64,000 nucleotides of DNA from Kryptolebias marmoratus (GCF_001649575.2 NC_051434.1:20827746-20891745); one strand, 5' to 3'; counted from the first letter of the stretch, positions 11,991-23,469 are shown. Numbers and translations are program-made. The notes: generated by a model not told the origin, from the letters alone.

Positions 11991-12660
11991 GTTTACAGGT
12001 ATAGTCAAGAGTGAGCAACTTGGCGACAAACAGACTCAGGAGACAGCAGAATAAGGTAAGTGATTTTATTTACAGTGCAGGGTGAGGAACGGGACAGAAT
12101 CTGGAAGGGAAGGTTGTAGGTGAGTATACGAAGAAGCCAGCAGATAGATGGTTCTTTCAGATTGTAGTAGAATGTTTAGTTCTTACTGAGAAATGAGGTG
12201 GACTCCGTACTGAGGAGGGAAGCGAGGTATTCTGTGGTGAGTATTTACAGATGGCTGTTCTCCAGCTAAGTTGATTCCAGACACGGAGGTGAGTATTTAC
12301 AGATGCACGTTCTACAGGTAGGTTGATTTCTTGGTGGAGGCAGACAGGCAACAGCGCAGAACAGATCGGATGAGAGACTCAGGGGTGACTCCTTCAGTGG
12401 CGGCGAGGTGCACAGATCAGGCAAGCTCCAGGAAGCAAGAGACTCTAAGGATACACAGAGGACACGAAACATGAGCAAGACTCAGGAAACAGAATGTGCT
12501 AAAGGCCAAGATGCTTTACCCATAGCAAGCAATGCTTCAGCGTAGGTCTGATCTTTACTGCAGCCTTAAATACCTGGAGCATTGATAATCTTGATTCGCC
12601 GCAGCTGAAGATGATTAGGCCACCAACCAATTAGGAACTGGAATGGGAAACCAGGAAGCA
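11991..12660 (-). mobile_element. LTR-like dispersed repeat, reverse orientation
   Basis: Read in reverse it has a GTATTTAAGGC TATA-like box and a preceding CAGCTGCGGCGAAT block. These match, in order and spacing, the forward element at 49965-50530. It splits the GCTAAAA array, so it inserted after the array formed. I see no internal coding region. 'Solo-LTR-like' is an inference from the promoter-like and polyA-like parts. Confidence 0.5.
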
Positions 12661-13265
12661 AACTTGCAGAATACTACAAAAACTAATGTTAAAGTAGCAA
12701 AATAAATACTTAAACTAAAATTACCAAAACAGTTGCTAAAATTACTAAAACATTAGCTAAAAGTAGCAAAACATGCTAAAGTTAAAATTAACAAAGGAGT
12801 TGCTAAAATAGCAAAACAGCTAAAATAAGCAAATCAGTAGCTAAAAGTAGCAATACAAGTGTTTAAGTTAAAAATTAGCAAAGCAGGAGCTGAAATTGGC
12901 AAAACAGCTGCTAAAGCTAAAATTAGCAAAATAGCAGCTAAAATTAGGAAGCGATATGCTAAATCTAGAATTAGTGAAATAAATCCTCCAATTGGTAAAA
13001 CTGCAGCTGTAAATAGCAAGCATATATTAAAGTTAAAATGAGCAAAACAGGAGCTAAAATTTGAAAACGGGTGATAAAACTACAATTAGCAGAACAGAAG
13101 CTAAATTTGTCAGTAGCAACAATTAGCACTGCAGATGCTTAAGCTTAAATAATTAAAACAGTAGCTACATATAGCTAAAAGTAGATAAAATCTAAACGTA
13201 GCAAAATGGTTGCTGAAAGCTATATATGGCAGAATGGTAGCTAAAAGCTTATGACAAAACAAAAG
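12661..13265 (+). repeat. TAAA-rich degenerate tandem array (GCTAAAA / TTAGCAAAA units)
   Basis: By my count there are about 24 TAAA tetramers in 12661-13080, far more than the 3-4 expected for this composition. Units include gctaaaattagc, agtagcaaaac and gttaaaatta. It lies on the khdrbs3 sense strand. The open frame at 12859-13041 (repeating KISK/AKI) is a by-product of the tandem repeat and not a gene. Confidence 0.85.
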
Positions 13266-13274
13266 ACAAAAATA

Positions 13275-13428
13275 GAGCCTCTATGTCTTTGTGTGTCCCT
13301 GTGATGGAGTTGCAACCTGTCCAGGGTAAACCCCGCCTCTCACACAGTGACTGCTGGAGATAAACACCAGGTGCCCCGTGACCCTAAACAGAGAAGCAAG
13401 TAAAGAAAATGGATGGATGGATGAATGT
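13275..13428 (+). mobile_element. SINE-like repeat, 3' fragment
   Basis: CCTGTCCAGGGTAAACCCC, GCCTCTCACACAGTGACTGC and the ATGGATGGATGGATG tail match the 3' half of the SINE-like repeat at 7876. Confidence 0.7.
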
Positions 13429-13611
13429 TTTAATATGTATAAAAGTTACAAAAATCAACAGTCATAGCACTCATCTCCTGAATGAGTGGAACATATTGAT
13501 ATATGAATGACTAAAATAACACAAAGTATTGAGAAGTAATTAGATGGCAAAATGCTTGCACAAATTACATTCAACAGAATAATGATGCATATGCTGACTC
13601 AGCATTCAGAC

Positions 13612-14282
13612 AGTTAAAGATCTAATATTTTAATTGCCCGCTGCTTTTAATGCCAGAGTTTTAATATGAGAGCATTATTTTACTGCATGTTGATAAATGT
13701 TGGAGTTACAGCTGTTTTGATCAAACCTTTAAAATTACATTATGTACAATCTCATTCAATATCCCACTCAGAGTATGTGTTGTGAATGAGTGTCGGCCAC
13801 TAACATGTCAAATTTTAGATTTCTGTAAACCTGACTGAGTTATAGCTATTTTTTTTTCTGTTGGCCAATATTGATTACCTGTAGCAGCCATCTTGAAATG
13901 AATTGACTTCAAAATGTAATGAGTTGTAGATGTACACCCAATGATTATTTCCTGAGATTTTTTGTAAAACCCAACCAGTCGTTTGTGAATTTTTCTTTTT
14001 GCCAACAAATAAACAGGGTTGACTCCCACAGGTAGTGCTACAGTTTCAACAAAGATCCTGTGCAATGACTAGTACTTGAAGTATATATTGGGTATGACTC
14101 TCAGTAGCCATCATGAATTAAGTTGGCTTTAAAAATTAGCCAGTTTTAGATTTGCATCAAATGATTACTTTCTTAAGGTTTATTTAAAATCTGTGTTTGG
14201 GTTCTTGAGATATTTTGCAAACAGACAGACACAGGCAAAAAAATAATTGTCCACCTTCACCTTTCAATGATGGACAATAGTT
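13612..14282 (+). repeat. Family A dispersed repeat, copy 4
   Basis: Left end AATTGCCCGCTGC, then two units (GTAGCAGCCATCTTGAAATG near 13880 and TAGCCATCATGAATT near 14105). The right end has the inverted pair ATTGTCCA .. TGGACAAT. The stem pairing is kept although the bases differ from copies 2 and 3. Confidence 0.8.
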
Positions 14283-14905
14283 ATTCTGTTTAAATGGGTT
14301 CAACAATCTTTTTCAACATTTTAAAATAAGACTAGAATGAAATAAATTTGTCTATCTAAAATAGAGAAAAAAAATCATTTAAAACAAAAGCAAGAATCTC
14401 AGATTATTAGTAAACAATATAAAAACCCAAAGGCCTGTAAAAGCAAATTTAAAAGAAATCAATTTGTGTCACAGTAAAATTCCCAAAATTGTCTGATTGA
14501 ATCTGAACACCACTGCTGCATCTCCGCCTACAGTTTCCTATAGAAGCCACTGGTATCGTCCCCAAAAAGAACCAGAATCACGGAGCGGCTGCGCTCATAA
14601 CTGGAGATAGTGCACCCCTAGGGTAAATCAGATGATTCAGGGCATACTCACTAAGTGCATATGCATAAAAGTCACTTGCATGCGAACCTCTGCATTTGTG
14701 GGTGTATGTAGACAGGGGCACGATAATAGCTGTGATGAGAAATATTATTATGCATAAGTGAGGCTGCAATATCAGTTCCACGACCATGTATAAAACCAAA
14801 CTGAAGGTCATTAAACTCATTGAAATGGTACAGGGTAAATGTAGAACATTTGCGAACATATGCTATTTTATCATCTTTTCCAAATAGAGTAATCTAGTGT
14901 AAGTG
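14283..14905. other. Intronic sequence, nothing recognised
   Basis: AT-rich; no supported exon or repeat. Confidence 0.5.
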
Positions 14906-15118
14906 TCAGGACTGGTGGTGTCAGAGGCAAACCCAGAGAGCAGACTCATGACAGGAACTAAAAGAAAACTAATTTATTAAGGCAAAAATAACAGCTGACG
15001 TGGCAGCGAAGCAAAACAAAACTAAATCCAGGAGCACAGGTGGGAACACAGGAACGAACGGAACAGGATTCTGAGGATACAGAGCAGGAACACGGGACAA
15101 GAACAAACAAACAATGAT
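14906..15118 (-). mobile_element. LTR-like repeat, one end
   Basis: Starts TGTCAGGACTGG and continues with a block typical of fish repeats whose termini are TGTCAGG..CCTGACA. The other end is not seen. It is related in style to the elements at 34806 and 62219. Confidence 0.45.
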
Positions 15119-15841
15119 CCAGTCCTCTGTTACTGATGTTTACAGGCTGCAGTTATTTTTCTACATTTATCTGTTCATATCTCAGTTTGCTTTTTGTCTT
15201 CTGTAAAACTGCAGATTGCAGCACTTCCTAAACTGATGACCACTCAACTCCTTTGGATGAAGAGTGAGTGTTTTCTGATGGTATTCAGAAAATATTACTC
15301 ACTCTTTAAATGTTTCTCCGCACTTCGAGTCCAAAATTCGACAGACCAACATTTACTGTAGCATATCATTATTAACCCCTTCACACTGGATGATGACTCC
15401 ACTCAGTAAGGACTGGACTCTGTATTGTCTTTGATCCTGTTTGTTTGGTCCATGGACAGGATCTCAAGGTGCAATCATGGAGAGGAGGGTGCCTGGTTTG
15501 GGAACCTGACTGTCTAATCTTTGATTTTTTTTCTTCTAGAATTGCGCTGCTCAAGATGGCTGCATGTTGGAGTAGCTCTGTTACTCATTCTGAGATATTG
15601 CTTTTGAAAACTTTATTCCTCTTTCTTTCTTGATGTTAATCACTGTTTTTGGATTATTACTTCCTCTGGTATCAGATGCTGTGCAGCTGGAAGGATTTTT
15701 ACTAAAACCTTTTTACTTTTGGACATTTTGTTATGATGCGTAACCATAACAACAAGGTGGTTTTTTTTCCACAATCTGGAGTAGCTGATTAATATCTTTT
15801 ACTCTTCAGTGTTAAACGTGAAGAACCCCTGAAGTCCAGTC
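15119..15841. other. Intronic sequence 5' of the H3 pseudogene
   Basis: No gene is seen. I find no TATA box or other histone promoter element that I can support upstream of 15842. Confidence 0.5.
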
Positions 15842-16156
15842 ATGGCCAGAACCAAGCAGACCGCCCGTAAATCCACTGGAGGTAAAGCTCCCAGGAAGCA
15901 ACTCGCCACCAGAGCCGCCTGCAAGAACACACCAGCCACCAGCCGAGTGAAGAAGCCTCACTGCTACAGGCCTGGTACCGTGGCTCTCAGGGAGATCCAC
16001 CGCTACTAGAAGTCCACTGAGCTGCTCATCCAGAAGCTGCCCTTCTAGCACCTGGTCCAGGAGATCACCCAGGACTTCAAGACCGACCTGCGATTCCAGA
16101 GCTCAGCCATCATAGCTCCACAGGAGGTTTACCTGGTGGGGCTCTTTGAGGACACC
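15842..16156 (+). pseudogene. Replication-dependent histone H3 pseudogene
   Basis: From ATG at 15842 the frame reads [20 protein letters not shown] and continues in register to GLFEDT (residue 107), with no frameshift. Residues A31 and S86-S87 match canonical H3.1/H3.2, not H3.3. It is disabled by two CAG-to-TAG changes, at Q55 (16007-16009) and Q68 (16046-16048). It has lost three codons in the A95-A98 region and lacks everything after T107, replaced by unrelated sequence. At least six arginines are changed in the way expected of CpG decay (R26C, R40C, R52H, R63Q, R69H, R72Q). Other changes are K23R, S28N, G33S, G34R and A75T. The histone 3' stem-loop is absent. It lies inside the 22.7 kb khdrbs3 intron. 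No product is expected. Confidence 0.93.
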
Positions 16157-16259
16157 AGGACTGAGGACACATTGGGACAGACCTCTAGAAGAGATCTTTC
16201 CTGCCCACAGCCATCAGCATCTATAACAACTCTTTAACGAAACCAGGATTATGAGCTAC

Positions 16260-16322
16260 AACAACATTTAATTTCCCTTTGGGATTAATAAAGTATCTTT
16301 GAATTGAATTGAATTGAATTTT
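16260..16322 (+). mobile_element. LINE/SINE-type 3' tail
   Basis: TTTCCCTTTGGGATTAATAA followed by AGTATC and (TTGAA/ATTGA)n is a familiar fish retroposon tail. It follows the truncated H3 copy by about 100 bp. Confidence 0.6.
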
Positions 16323-16324
16323 TG

Positions 16325-16995
16325 CAGATGGCTATGTTGGTGTCTTTAGCTTGCACTGAATGTGAAGCTGCTGGGATGAGAGTCAGATCCTCTAATTCTG
16401 AAGCCATGGTTCTCAGCCTGAAAAAGGTAGATTTCTCTTTCTGGGTTAAGAGTGACTGTCTGCCCTAAACGGAGCAGTTCAAACATATAGGTGTCTTGTG
16501 TATGAGTGGTGGCAGAATGCAGCGCGAGATAGATCGAAGGATCAGGGCTTTGTCTGCAGTACTGATTGTGTTACTTCGTCTGTTGTAGCGGAAAAGAAGA
16601 GCTGAGTCGAAAGGCAAAGCTCTAGAATTACTGTTCTGTCTGTGTTAAAACTTTCCCTTATGGTACTGAGGTGTAGATTATGACCGAAAGAACAAGATTA
16701 CAGATACAAGAAGGTGAAATGAACTTCTTTGGTAGATTGGCCAGGCTCAGCCTTAGAGATAGTGTGAGAAACGCTGTCATCTAGGTAGATCTCAGAGTAG
16801 GGCCACTGCTCTTCTAAACTGAAAGAAATAACTTGAGGTGGTTTAGACATCTGATTAGAATGCATTTTAGGCACGTCTTTTAGGAAGTTTTCTGGGCACT
16901 TCTCACAGGGAGAAAATCCTGGGGTAGAACCAGAACTCACTGGAGGGATTACGCATCCTCTCTGGCCTGAGAATGCCTTGAAATCAAATGTTTCA
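16325..16995 (+). mobile_element. Rex3-type LINE fragment, C-terminal RT region to 3' end
   Basis: Same family as 4118-5660 but on the plus strand. It has the block for AAGMRI/SMVLS-like residues, the AGTGACTGTCTGCCC and GAGCAGTTCAAACATATAGG parts (FKYLGV equivalent) and GCGCGAGATAGATCGAAGGA. It continues with GAGTCGAAAGGCAAAGCTC, GACCGAAAGAACAAGATTAC and a decayed C-terminus. Frames are broken throughout. Confidence 0.75.
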
Positions 16996-19900
16996 GGACA
17001 TTTTTGGAGACTCCCTTGTGAATGATGTTCAGTGAAATATTGTACAGCAGCTGCAGCCTAATGAGATACTGGCTTTATGGTGATAATAAAGTGAAAAATT
17101 CTCTGAAATATCATAAAACAAAATCATACATGTGTAGGATCTCCCTGCACAGCAGTTTGATAATTCATTTAATCATCTGGTTAACATGTCTGTCTGACTC
17201 TGTCCAATGATGATTGTCGTAAAATGATCTGCTTTGTTTAACAGAATGTCCTCAGACATATTACTGTACACAAAGGCAAAAACACACTGTGACAAATAAA
17301 AAGAGACAACCTGCGCCCCTGAACTCTACACACGGTGTCATATACAACAGCCGTAGAGCAGAAATTCAGACATGATTCCGTTTGAAAGGCAAATAAGGAA
17401 CTAATGACCTTAAGACATGAGACTGCTGCCTTAACGCTGTTTTCAAACACCCTGAAGACATTTTTACCAAGGAGAGCAAATGCTTCAGGAAACCTCTGAG
17501 CGCTCCTCCTCAGTTTGACAACTGTCGGTCCGCGAGCTCCCAGATCCCAGCCTAATCTCTCCATCTTTATACAGCACAGATCATGTCTGTCTAAAATGCA
17601 GCAGAGGGTTTATTTGCTACCAATCAAGCTGTAAGGTCAAGCAGCTGAAGGGTTCTCTGTGTGGAGAGCGTCCTTAATTTTATTAGCAGAGAGGAGATGA
17701 CATCTCTGTAGAGGCAAGAGAGAGATGACAGCAGTGGCACAACCCTGGTTGGACACTTGGAGAAGTCATAATCAGAAGACGTAACAGAGCCAATGGGGAT
17801 CAAAGCTTTAGTTCATTATTGTCATCTGAGGAACTCTTCATGTTTTGTGCTTTGGTTTGTTGCCTGGCGGATGATCTCAGAGGTCCACTAGTACACTGAG
17901 GAACCTGTGTGGTTGTCCTGGAACATTAGGAGACCTTGGTACAGATAATAGTTGCAGAGGAGGGCAAGATTTGGTAACTTTCTTAAAGAAATACATTAGG
18001 AACATTTTTAAGGCTTTAAGTTAAGCAAAATCAACATGAAAACACCTGGATTGCTTTTCTGCTAAGCGTCAAACCATAAAGACGTATTACATAAATTAGT
18101 GTCTAACAATAGTGTCCATGTCATAACATACAATGCATAAACATTAAGACTTGGACATTTGCAATACAGCACAAGTAAAACTATTGTGAAAAAAATAAAA
18201 ATTTAAAATAATAATAAAAAACATTCTGCTCACTACTCAGAACAGTTTTATGATGTTGGTAAATCACTTTTTTCTCTGGCGTTATTGGGGCATTGTACAG
18301 AGCATTGGGCTTTGGGGTTCCTGGGATGTCTTACTGTATTGGAATGTCCGGAGCTTTGTGTTTTGCAGTCAGAACAGCTACTGACAGTAAATGGAAAATC
18401 AAAACAAGTTAACCAAACAACAAAAACTAATGGTAATGTCACACCATTTTGTATTTTTCCATGTTTGTTGGGTTATGGAGGCATACGCTATGTTGTTGTG
18501 GCATAACCGTGTTGTAATAGAGTAGGTTTTTGCCCTAGTGAAAAGACATACAGATGTACCTGTTCTAGGGATAGACCAACTTATTAGGATGTCCGAAGCT
18601 GCCATGAGAACACTGAAGTTGGAGTTATGTTCAGCAGTTCAAAATAAAGCCACGTAACCACATTCCGTCTGTTTGATCATTCCAACCAAGGATATCACAC
18701 GTGTCATTTTAGCCATGGTGAATCGAGGGATCAGAGCTCCATCGGAGAAGGTGTTTTATTGTACGCTCCTAACTCAAGGTTAGAATTGTATAACTTCATT
18801 GCAATCAGCCTTTCTAGAATGGAAAACCCAGAGTTTCCCCACTTTAGGCAAGGTAATTCAGTTTGTGGATAAACTCAGAGTTTGTTAAACCTTTCTGGAA
18901 TAGTTCATGTTACGCCAAAGAACCTCAGACTGCAGCTTGTAGATGTATCCTGCATCAGAATGTACAAGATGTCAATCAGCTGGAATCTTTGTAGTCTGAA
19001 CTGTCGGATCTGTTGGCTTCTGTAGATGCTACCACTCTGACAGACGCCTTTTACATCAGGACCATTGGGCGCACGGTGTGGAAAGCAGAAACATTTGGAT
19101 TTACTCCTCATCAGAGTGGGCTGTGTCAGTTGTCTGTCTGAAACCCCGCAGTGGCTTCACAGACGCTTGCTGGGTACCAAGACGCTGTTTTCAAGGTAGC
19201 TGGCTCGTCAGAATGAGTGATAGGTGTGGTGGCGGGAATTAGATCATGTGAGGGTGGGGGAAGGCAGAAATTCCAGAACTAACTGTGTTTGAAAACAACA
19301 ATAACAACATATGTTGTAAATTTAATGACGTTATGTCTCACAGGTGTTGTTACTGAGACGTGATGATGGATTTAATTCTGCAGTCAGCTTTTCTTTAGAT
19401 AAGGATTTGATTTAGTTCCCTCAAATAAAGTGGAGATCTATAAATGGTGTGCAAAATGCGTGGGGGAAGGTGTATTTTGGAAAGTCAATTCGTTTGCAAC
19501 AGGCCGTTTTGTCCGTCTTTGTGTTTGTCTGGTGGGGGGTCAGCAGTGGAGATAGCTGTGCAATCATCCCCCACACTGAGCAATCACCAGAGTATCCATA
19601 ACGCTAGTTTTCATCGGAAATTATCCAGGCTTCATTTCATACAAGACTGCGACACGTTGGGGTGGGGGGTGGACGTAGATTTTTATTGTGACATTATCTG
19701 TGGCAGAAATCACTGAGCTAGTATAATCAGAATATTCTGTAGGTTGAAGGGGGGGGAAAGACATTTTTCATCAGCTTTTTTACTTTCCAACCATGTGCTG
19801 AGAATGAATGAAAACATGATTACACAAGAAGCTTCAGGGAGCTATTTTTGGCTTCAGGAAGGATCAGTGAAAGTGTGTAAAATGTAGAAAATGGGTTAAC

Positions 19901-20237
19901 AGGAGAAAAGCTGCCTCTCTCCACTTCAGACCAGTCCCAGATTACATCTGAAGTCTTCTGTAACGTCCTACCAGCTTTGTTTTTAATCACAGAGGACTGG
20001 AAGAGTAATGGGGATGTAAGGAAACAGAGTCCACGAGGGACGTGCACTACATCATTCAGATTTAACTCTGCCATCTGTTAGACGGTGCCCTCAAACGGTA
20101 ACACGGTGCTTCACATGAAGTGGTTCTTCACATGACAGATGCTGCAGAGAGGCAGGGCCTTCACCTGTGGAACAACAGATCTGTCTGATCAACAAGACTC
20201 ATGTCCGCTCACATGCTGCTTCTGACCAGTTTTATCA
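16996..20237. other. Intronic sequence, no recognised gene
   Basis: Contains only unsupported ORFs, including 108 codons at 17238-17564 on the minus strand with no family resemblance that I can see. G-rich patches lie at 19250 and 19750. No repeat is assigned. Confidence 0.5.
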
Positions 20238-20395
20238 AGGCTTTTATTATCGGCTATCGCTGAAGATGAAAGACAATAATGTTTTTTGCTTGTGCCTATG
20301 TGCTTGTGTGGTGGTTTGTCTGTACCTTTAGCAAAAAATCTCATGGATCTCTGAAGAGATTTTTTTGAAACTTCATTGGTGTTCACATCTACAAC

Positions 20396-21488
20396 CAGGG
20401 GTGGAAATTAATTTTTTTTTACCAGCCACTCAAATATTTTACCAGCCACTATTTTTTGTTGTGTCAAAAAGTTATTTCATATGATGATGATGATGGAGGT
20501 GGGTGGAAGCAGTTGGTGCCCTACAAGCTGAACAACACCTCTTTCTGGACACTGCATGGAAATAACTAGATTTTTCTTATTTTCTTATTTTATTTTAAAC
20601 CATTAAAAGATGCATATATGTACATAAAAGTGAAACAGACAGGAGAAAATTATTTCTGTGGAGTGTTTTTGAAGTATTTTTTTGTGCTTTTGTAAGTTTT
20701 TGTATGTAAGTTGTAATGTTTTTCAGACACCTGCTGCTTTTAATGCATAGATCTATTTGTGCTACCCACTTATATTTAACATGTAGGATATTCTGATGAA
20801 GGAAGTGATTTTTGTAGTTTTAGAAAGGTTTTCGTCATGGATATAAATTGTTCCAATGCTATGCTAAGCATAACTCCTAAGCTTCCACTTCAGTATCCGA
20901 TGACATTTAACATTAACACCAACGCTACAGTTTTTGGTGTGTAAACATGACGGTAACAGTTTTTGGCGGGTAGCACCGACCGTTAGACATAGCTGTTTAG
21001 CCATGCTACGGTAGGAAAATCTGACGAGGAAGCACAGATCGTCAGAACACTGGCCGTAGGTGCGAACGCACACTGACCGACGTCATGATGTCATTGATTT
21101 AGTTAAAAAAAACGTTTAACTTTCTTTTTTTCCGAAAGTTTTTGTTGTCTGCCATCCGCTTAACTCCCGAAAAGTTCTGCCACATTGCTAATGCTACTCC
21201 TCGAATTGTTTCTTCTTCTTCTTCTTGATTTTTATTGGTGGTTGGTAAACAACTGAAGGAATCAATACCGTCACCAACTGGTAAAGAGTGTCTGCTAAAC
21301 TTTTCTCCTTCTTGCATTTAGCAGCAACTCGAGCACATTGCTGCCCCCTATATGTCAAGAGGACAAGTAACACTCTTTCTGTTCAAATTGCCAACCCACC
21401 ACAGTGGTGTGTGTGTTGATCAAATTCACACGCCACTTCAAATATTTACCCGCATTTGGCCAGTGGCAGGTGCTAATTTCCACCCCTG
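20396..21488. mobile_element. Non-autonomous hAT transposon, complete, with 8-bp target duplication
   Basis: It begins CAGGGGTGGAAATTA and ends TAATTTCCACCCCTG, perfect 14-15 bp terminal inverted repeats of the hAT CAGxGGTG type. It is flanked on both sides by the 8-bp duplication TCTACAAC (20388-20395 and 21489-21496), the hAT signature length. At 1,093 bp it has no transposase reading frame. It sits inside family A copy 5. A second copy is at 45499-46600. Confidence 0.95.
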
Positions 21489-22301
21489 TCTACAACTGAT
21501 TAAGTTATAGAGTCAACTTAATTCAAGATGGCAGCCATAGCAAAACGATCTTACCGAACATAAAAATGTCTATAACTTAGTCAATTTGATAGGTATCGTG
21601 CTGAAGTTTAGTGTGGCAGTCCCTGAGACTTATTTCCAACTTATACTCTAAGCATTTACTGATCAAGCAAGACACGTGTTTAAAACGTTACCTCTAACTT
21701 TTGGAGTCAGCTCTGTTTTTGTGTTAGTAAAATATTTTATGAACCTCTGAACAGATTCTAAATAAACCTTCATAAATTAATCATTGAATTTACATCTGCA
21801 ACTGACTAACCTTTGACTACACTCATTTATAAGATGGCCGCCACAGCCAATTAACCTTTGACAGCACAAACATTGTTATTGTTAACAGTCAATTTTACAC
21901 ATATTGGGCAAAGATTTAATGTGGTAGTAGCTGAGCATAATCCCCAAGACATGATTGGAATGCTACACATTGCATAACAACTTTTTGTTTTGTTTAAAAC
22001 GCTATCATTAACAGTTGGAGGTAAAGCTGTTTGTTAGCAAAATTTCTAAAATTACAGGACAGATTTTAATAAAGCACTCAGAAAGTAATAATTGGGTGTA
22101 CATGTACAACTGATGCACTTGATGGCCACCACAGCAAATTAACCTTAGCCTTCACGAAAATAGCTGTACCTGAATATTACTCTGAAATCTGGTCTGGTAG
22201 TAGCTGGAAGTCAATCCCAACACAATCTCCAAACACTAACAGCGGATGTGAGATGGCACAAGAATGCATAAGAAAAGCAGATGTAACTTCAGATGATCTA
22301 T

Positions 22302-23132
22302 GGCTACACATTGTCGGGCTAAAGTGGCCGGTCTAAATCAGTTTTTTTTTTTGCCCATATGTGATTTTTTTTAATGACATTCTGAACTTGACAGTTTTTT
22401 TTTTTAATTTGACCGTGGTCACTTTCATATGTGGTCTTAAATCAGATACATATTCATAGTTTTTCAAAGCTACTGCAGTCTGAACAGTCATATCGCATTT
22501 CATGTGACTTTTACGTCACTGAATTAGGGGTATGTGGATCGATCCAAATATTGATATTATTAATACCATCGTCATGCAGTTTACAGCTGGGAACTCCTCA
22601 TGTCTTCAGCTAGAGAATAGAAGTGCAGTTGCTCCATTTATTTATTTTTAATTTTTGGATTTGCCACTTTCCGGATGACCAACATATGATACTAACTTTG
22701 GTGTTGGATCGAATCAATACTAGTGTGAGGGAATCAGTACATGAGTGTGTTTCTCTCGACTGCTTTTAGTCTGTAACACTGGTTCCAGAAGTGCAGTTCT
22801 GAACCTAGGTAGATGGAAGGTGTCAAGATCAAATATAAAGACTGGACAAAACAAGCATGACCATTTTGTTTGTCCAATTGCGCAACTTCAGAATTGATAC
22901 ACACATGCTAACACATGTCGCTTCCATATTTACTTCCATGAACACAGTGTGCTGTGTGTGACGTCACATCTTCTTCTATGTATGCAGGTCACTTCAGGGC
23001 CATAGACTGTTAACACTGGAGTCTGATGGAAGACACATTTAACTTATAATTTGAACAATCATGCAAAAACAAGTTGGATCTCAATAAAAAAAATCAGAAT
23101 TCAGCATTCAGACCTGCAGTGTGAATGTAGCC
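22302..23132. mobile_element. Harbinger-like non-autonomous DNA element (tentative)
   Basis: It begins GGCTACACATTG and ends CAGTGTGAATGTAGCC, giving short inverted ends (GGCTACA..TGTAGCC). It has the interior typical of a fish repeat with 'cagtctgaacagtcatatcgcattt'. The flanking trinucleotides are CTA and TTA, which fits a 3-bp Harbinger target, but one base differs. It is non-coding. It splits family A copy 5. Confidence 0.5.
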
Positions 23133-23469
23133 TTAGTCTAAAATTGGCTAAATTGGTTAATGAAAAGCAGCAGGCAATATGCATCCCTTAAAGAAATCTT
23201 TAATTTTAATTTTTTCAGAACAGTTAGAGCAAACACAAAGCAGCGAACAACTTCTGCTAATGAATGTCAAATCAACAGCTGACCTGTTAAGAAAGCCATT
23301 GCACTTTCACACTTGAGACAGGCTGAAATCTCACCTGAGATTCACCACAGGTATCTCCTCTCAGGCGTCAAGCTGCCAGCTGTGACTCACAGGCTGATTA
23401 ATGTCTACTGTATGAGAATGGGGTGCTGAGGAGGTTGACAGGGTTTTATTAGGTTAAAAAAATTTTCAG

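Larger units (their letters stand above)
20238..23206 (-). repeat. Family A dispersed repeat, copy 5, reverse, split by two insertions
   Basis: Reverse-strand family A. The hairpin end is near 20238-20275 (TTATTATCGGCTATCGC .. GACAATAATG). Three internal units are seen between 21489 and 22260 (AAGATGGCAGCCATAG, AAGATGGCCGCCACAG, GATGGCCACCACAG), and the left end is at 23150-23206 (GCAGCAGGCAATATGCATCC). It is interrupted at 20396-21488 by a hAT element and at 22302-23132 by a Harbinger-like element. Both join host phrases exactly. Confidence 0.85.

Noticed and set aside
12859..13041. Open frame with repeating KISKA/AKI residues
   Set aside because: It is produced by the GCTAAAA tandem array read in one frame. 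There is no initiator context, the composition equals the repeat, and a matching open frame exists on the other strand.
11850..13265. CRISPR-like array
   Set aside because: Units are degenerate, short and without regular unique spacers, and the DNA is vertebrate.
15812..16051. 79-codon minus-strand open frame
   Set aside because: It is the antisense of the histone H3 pseudogene, where GC-rich codons keep the opposite strand open.
17238..17564. 108-codon minus-strand open frame
   Set aside because: No domain or family resemblance, no neighbouring exon support and no splice context. The length is unremarkable for 64 kb of six-frame reading.
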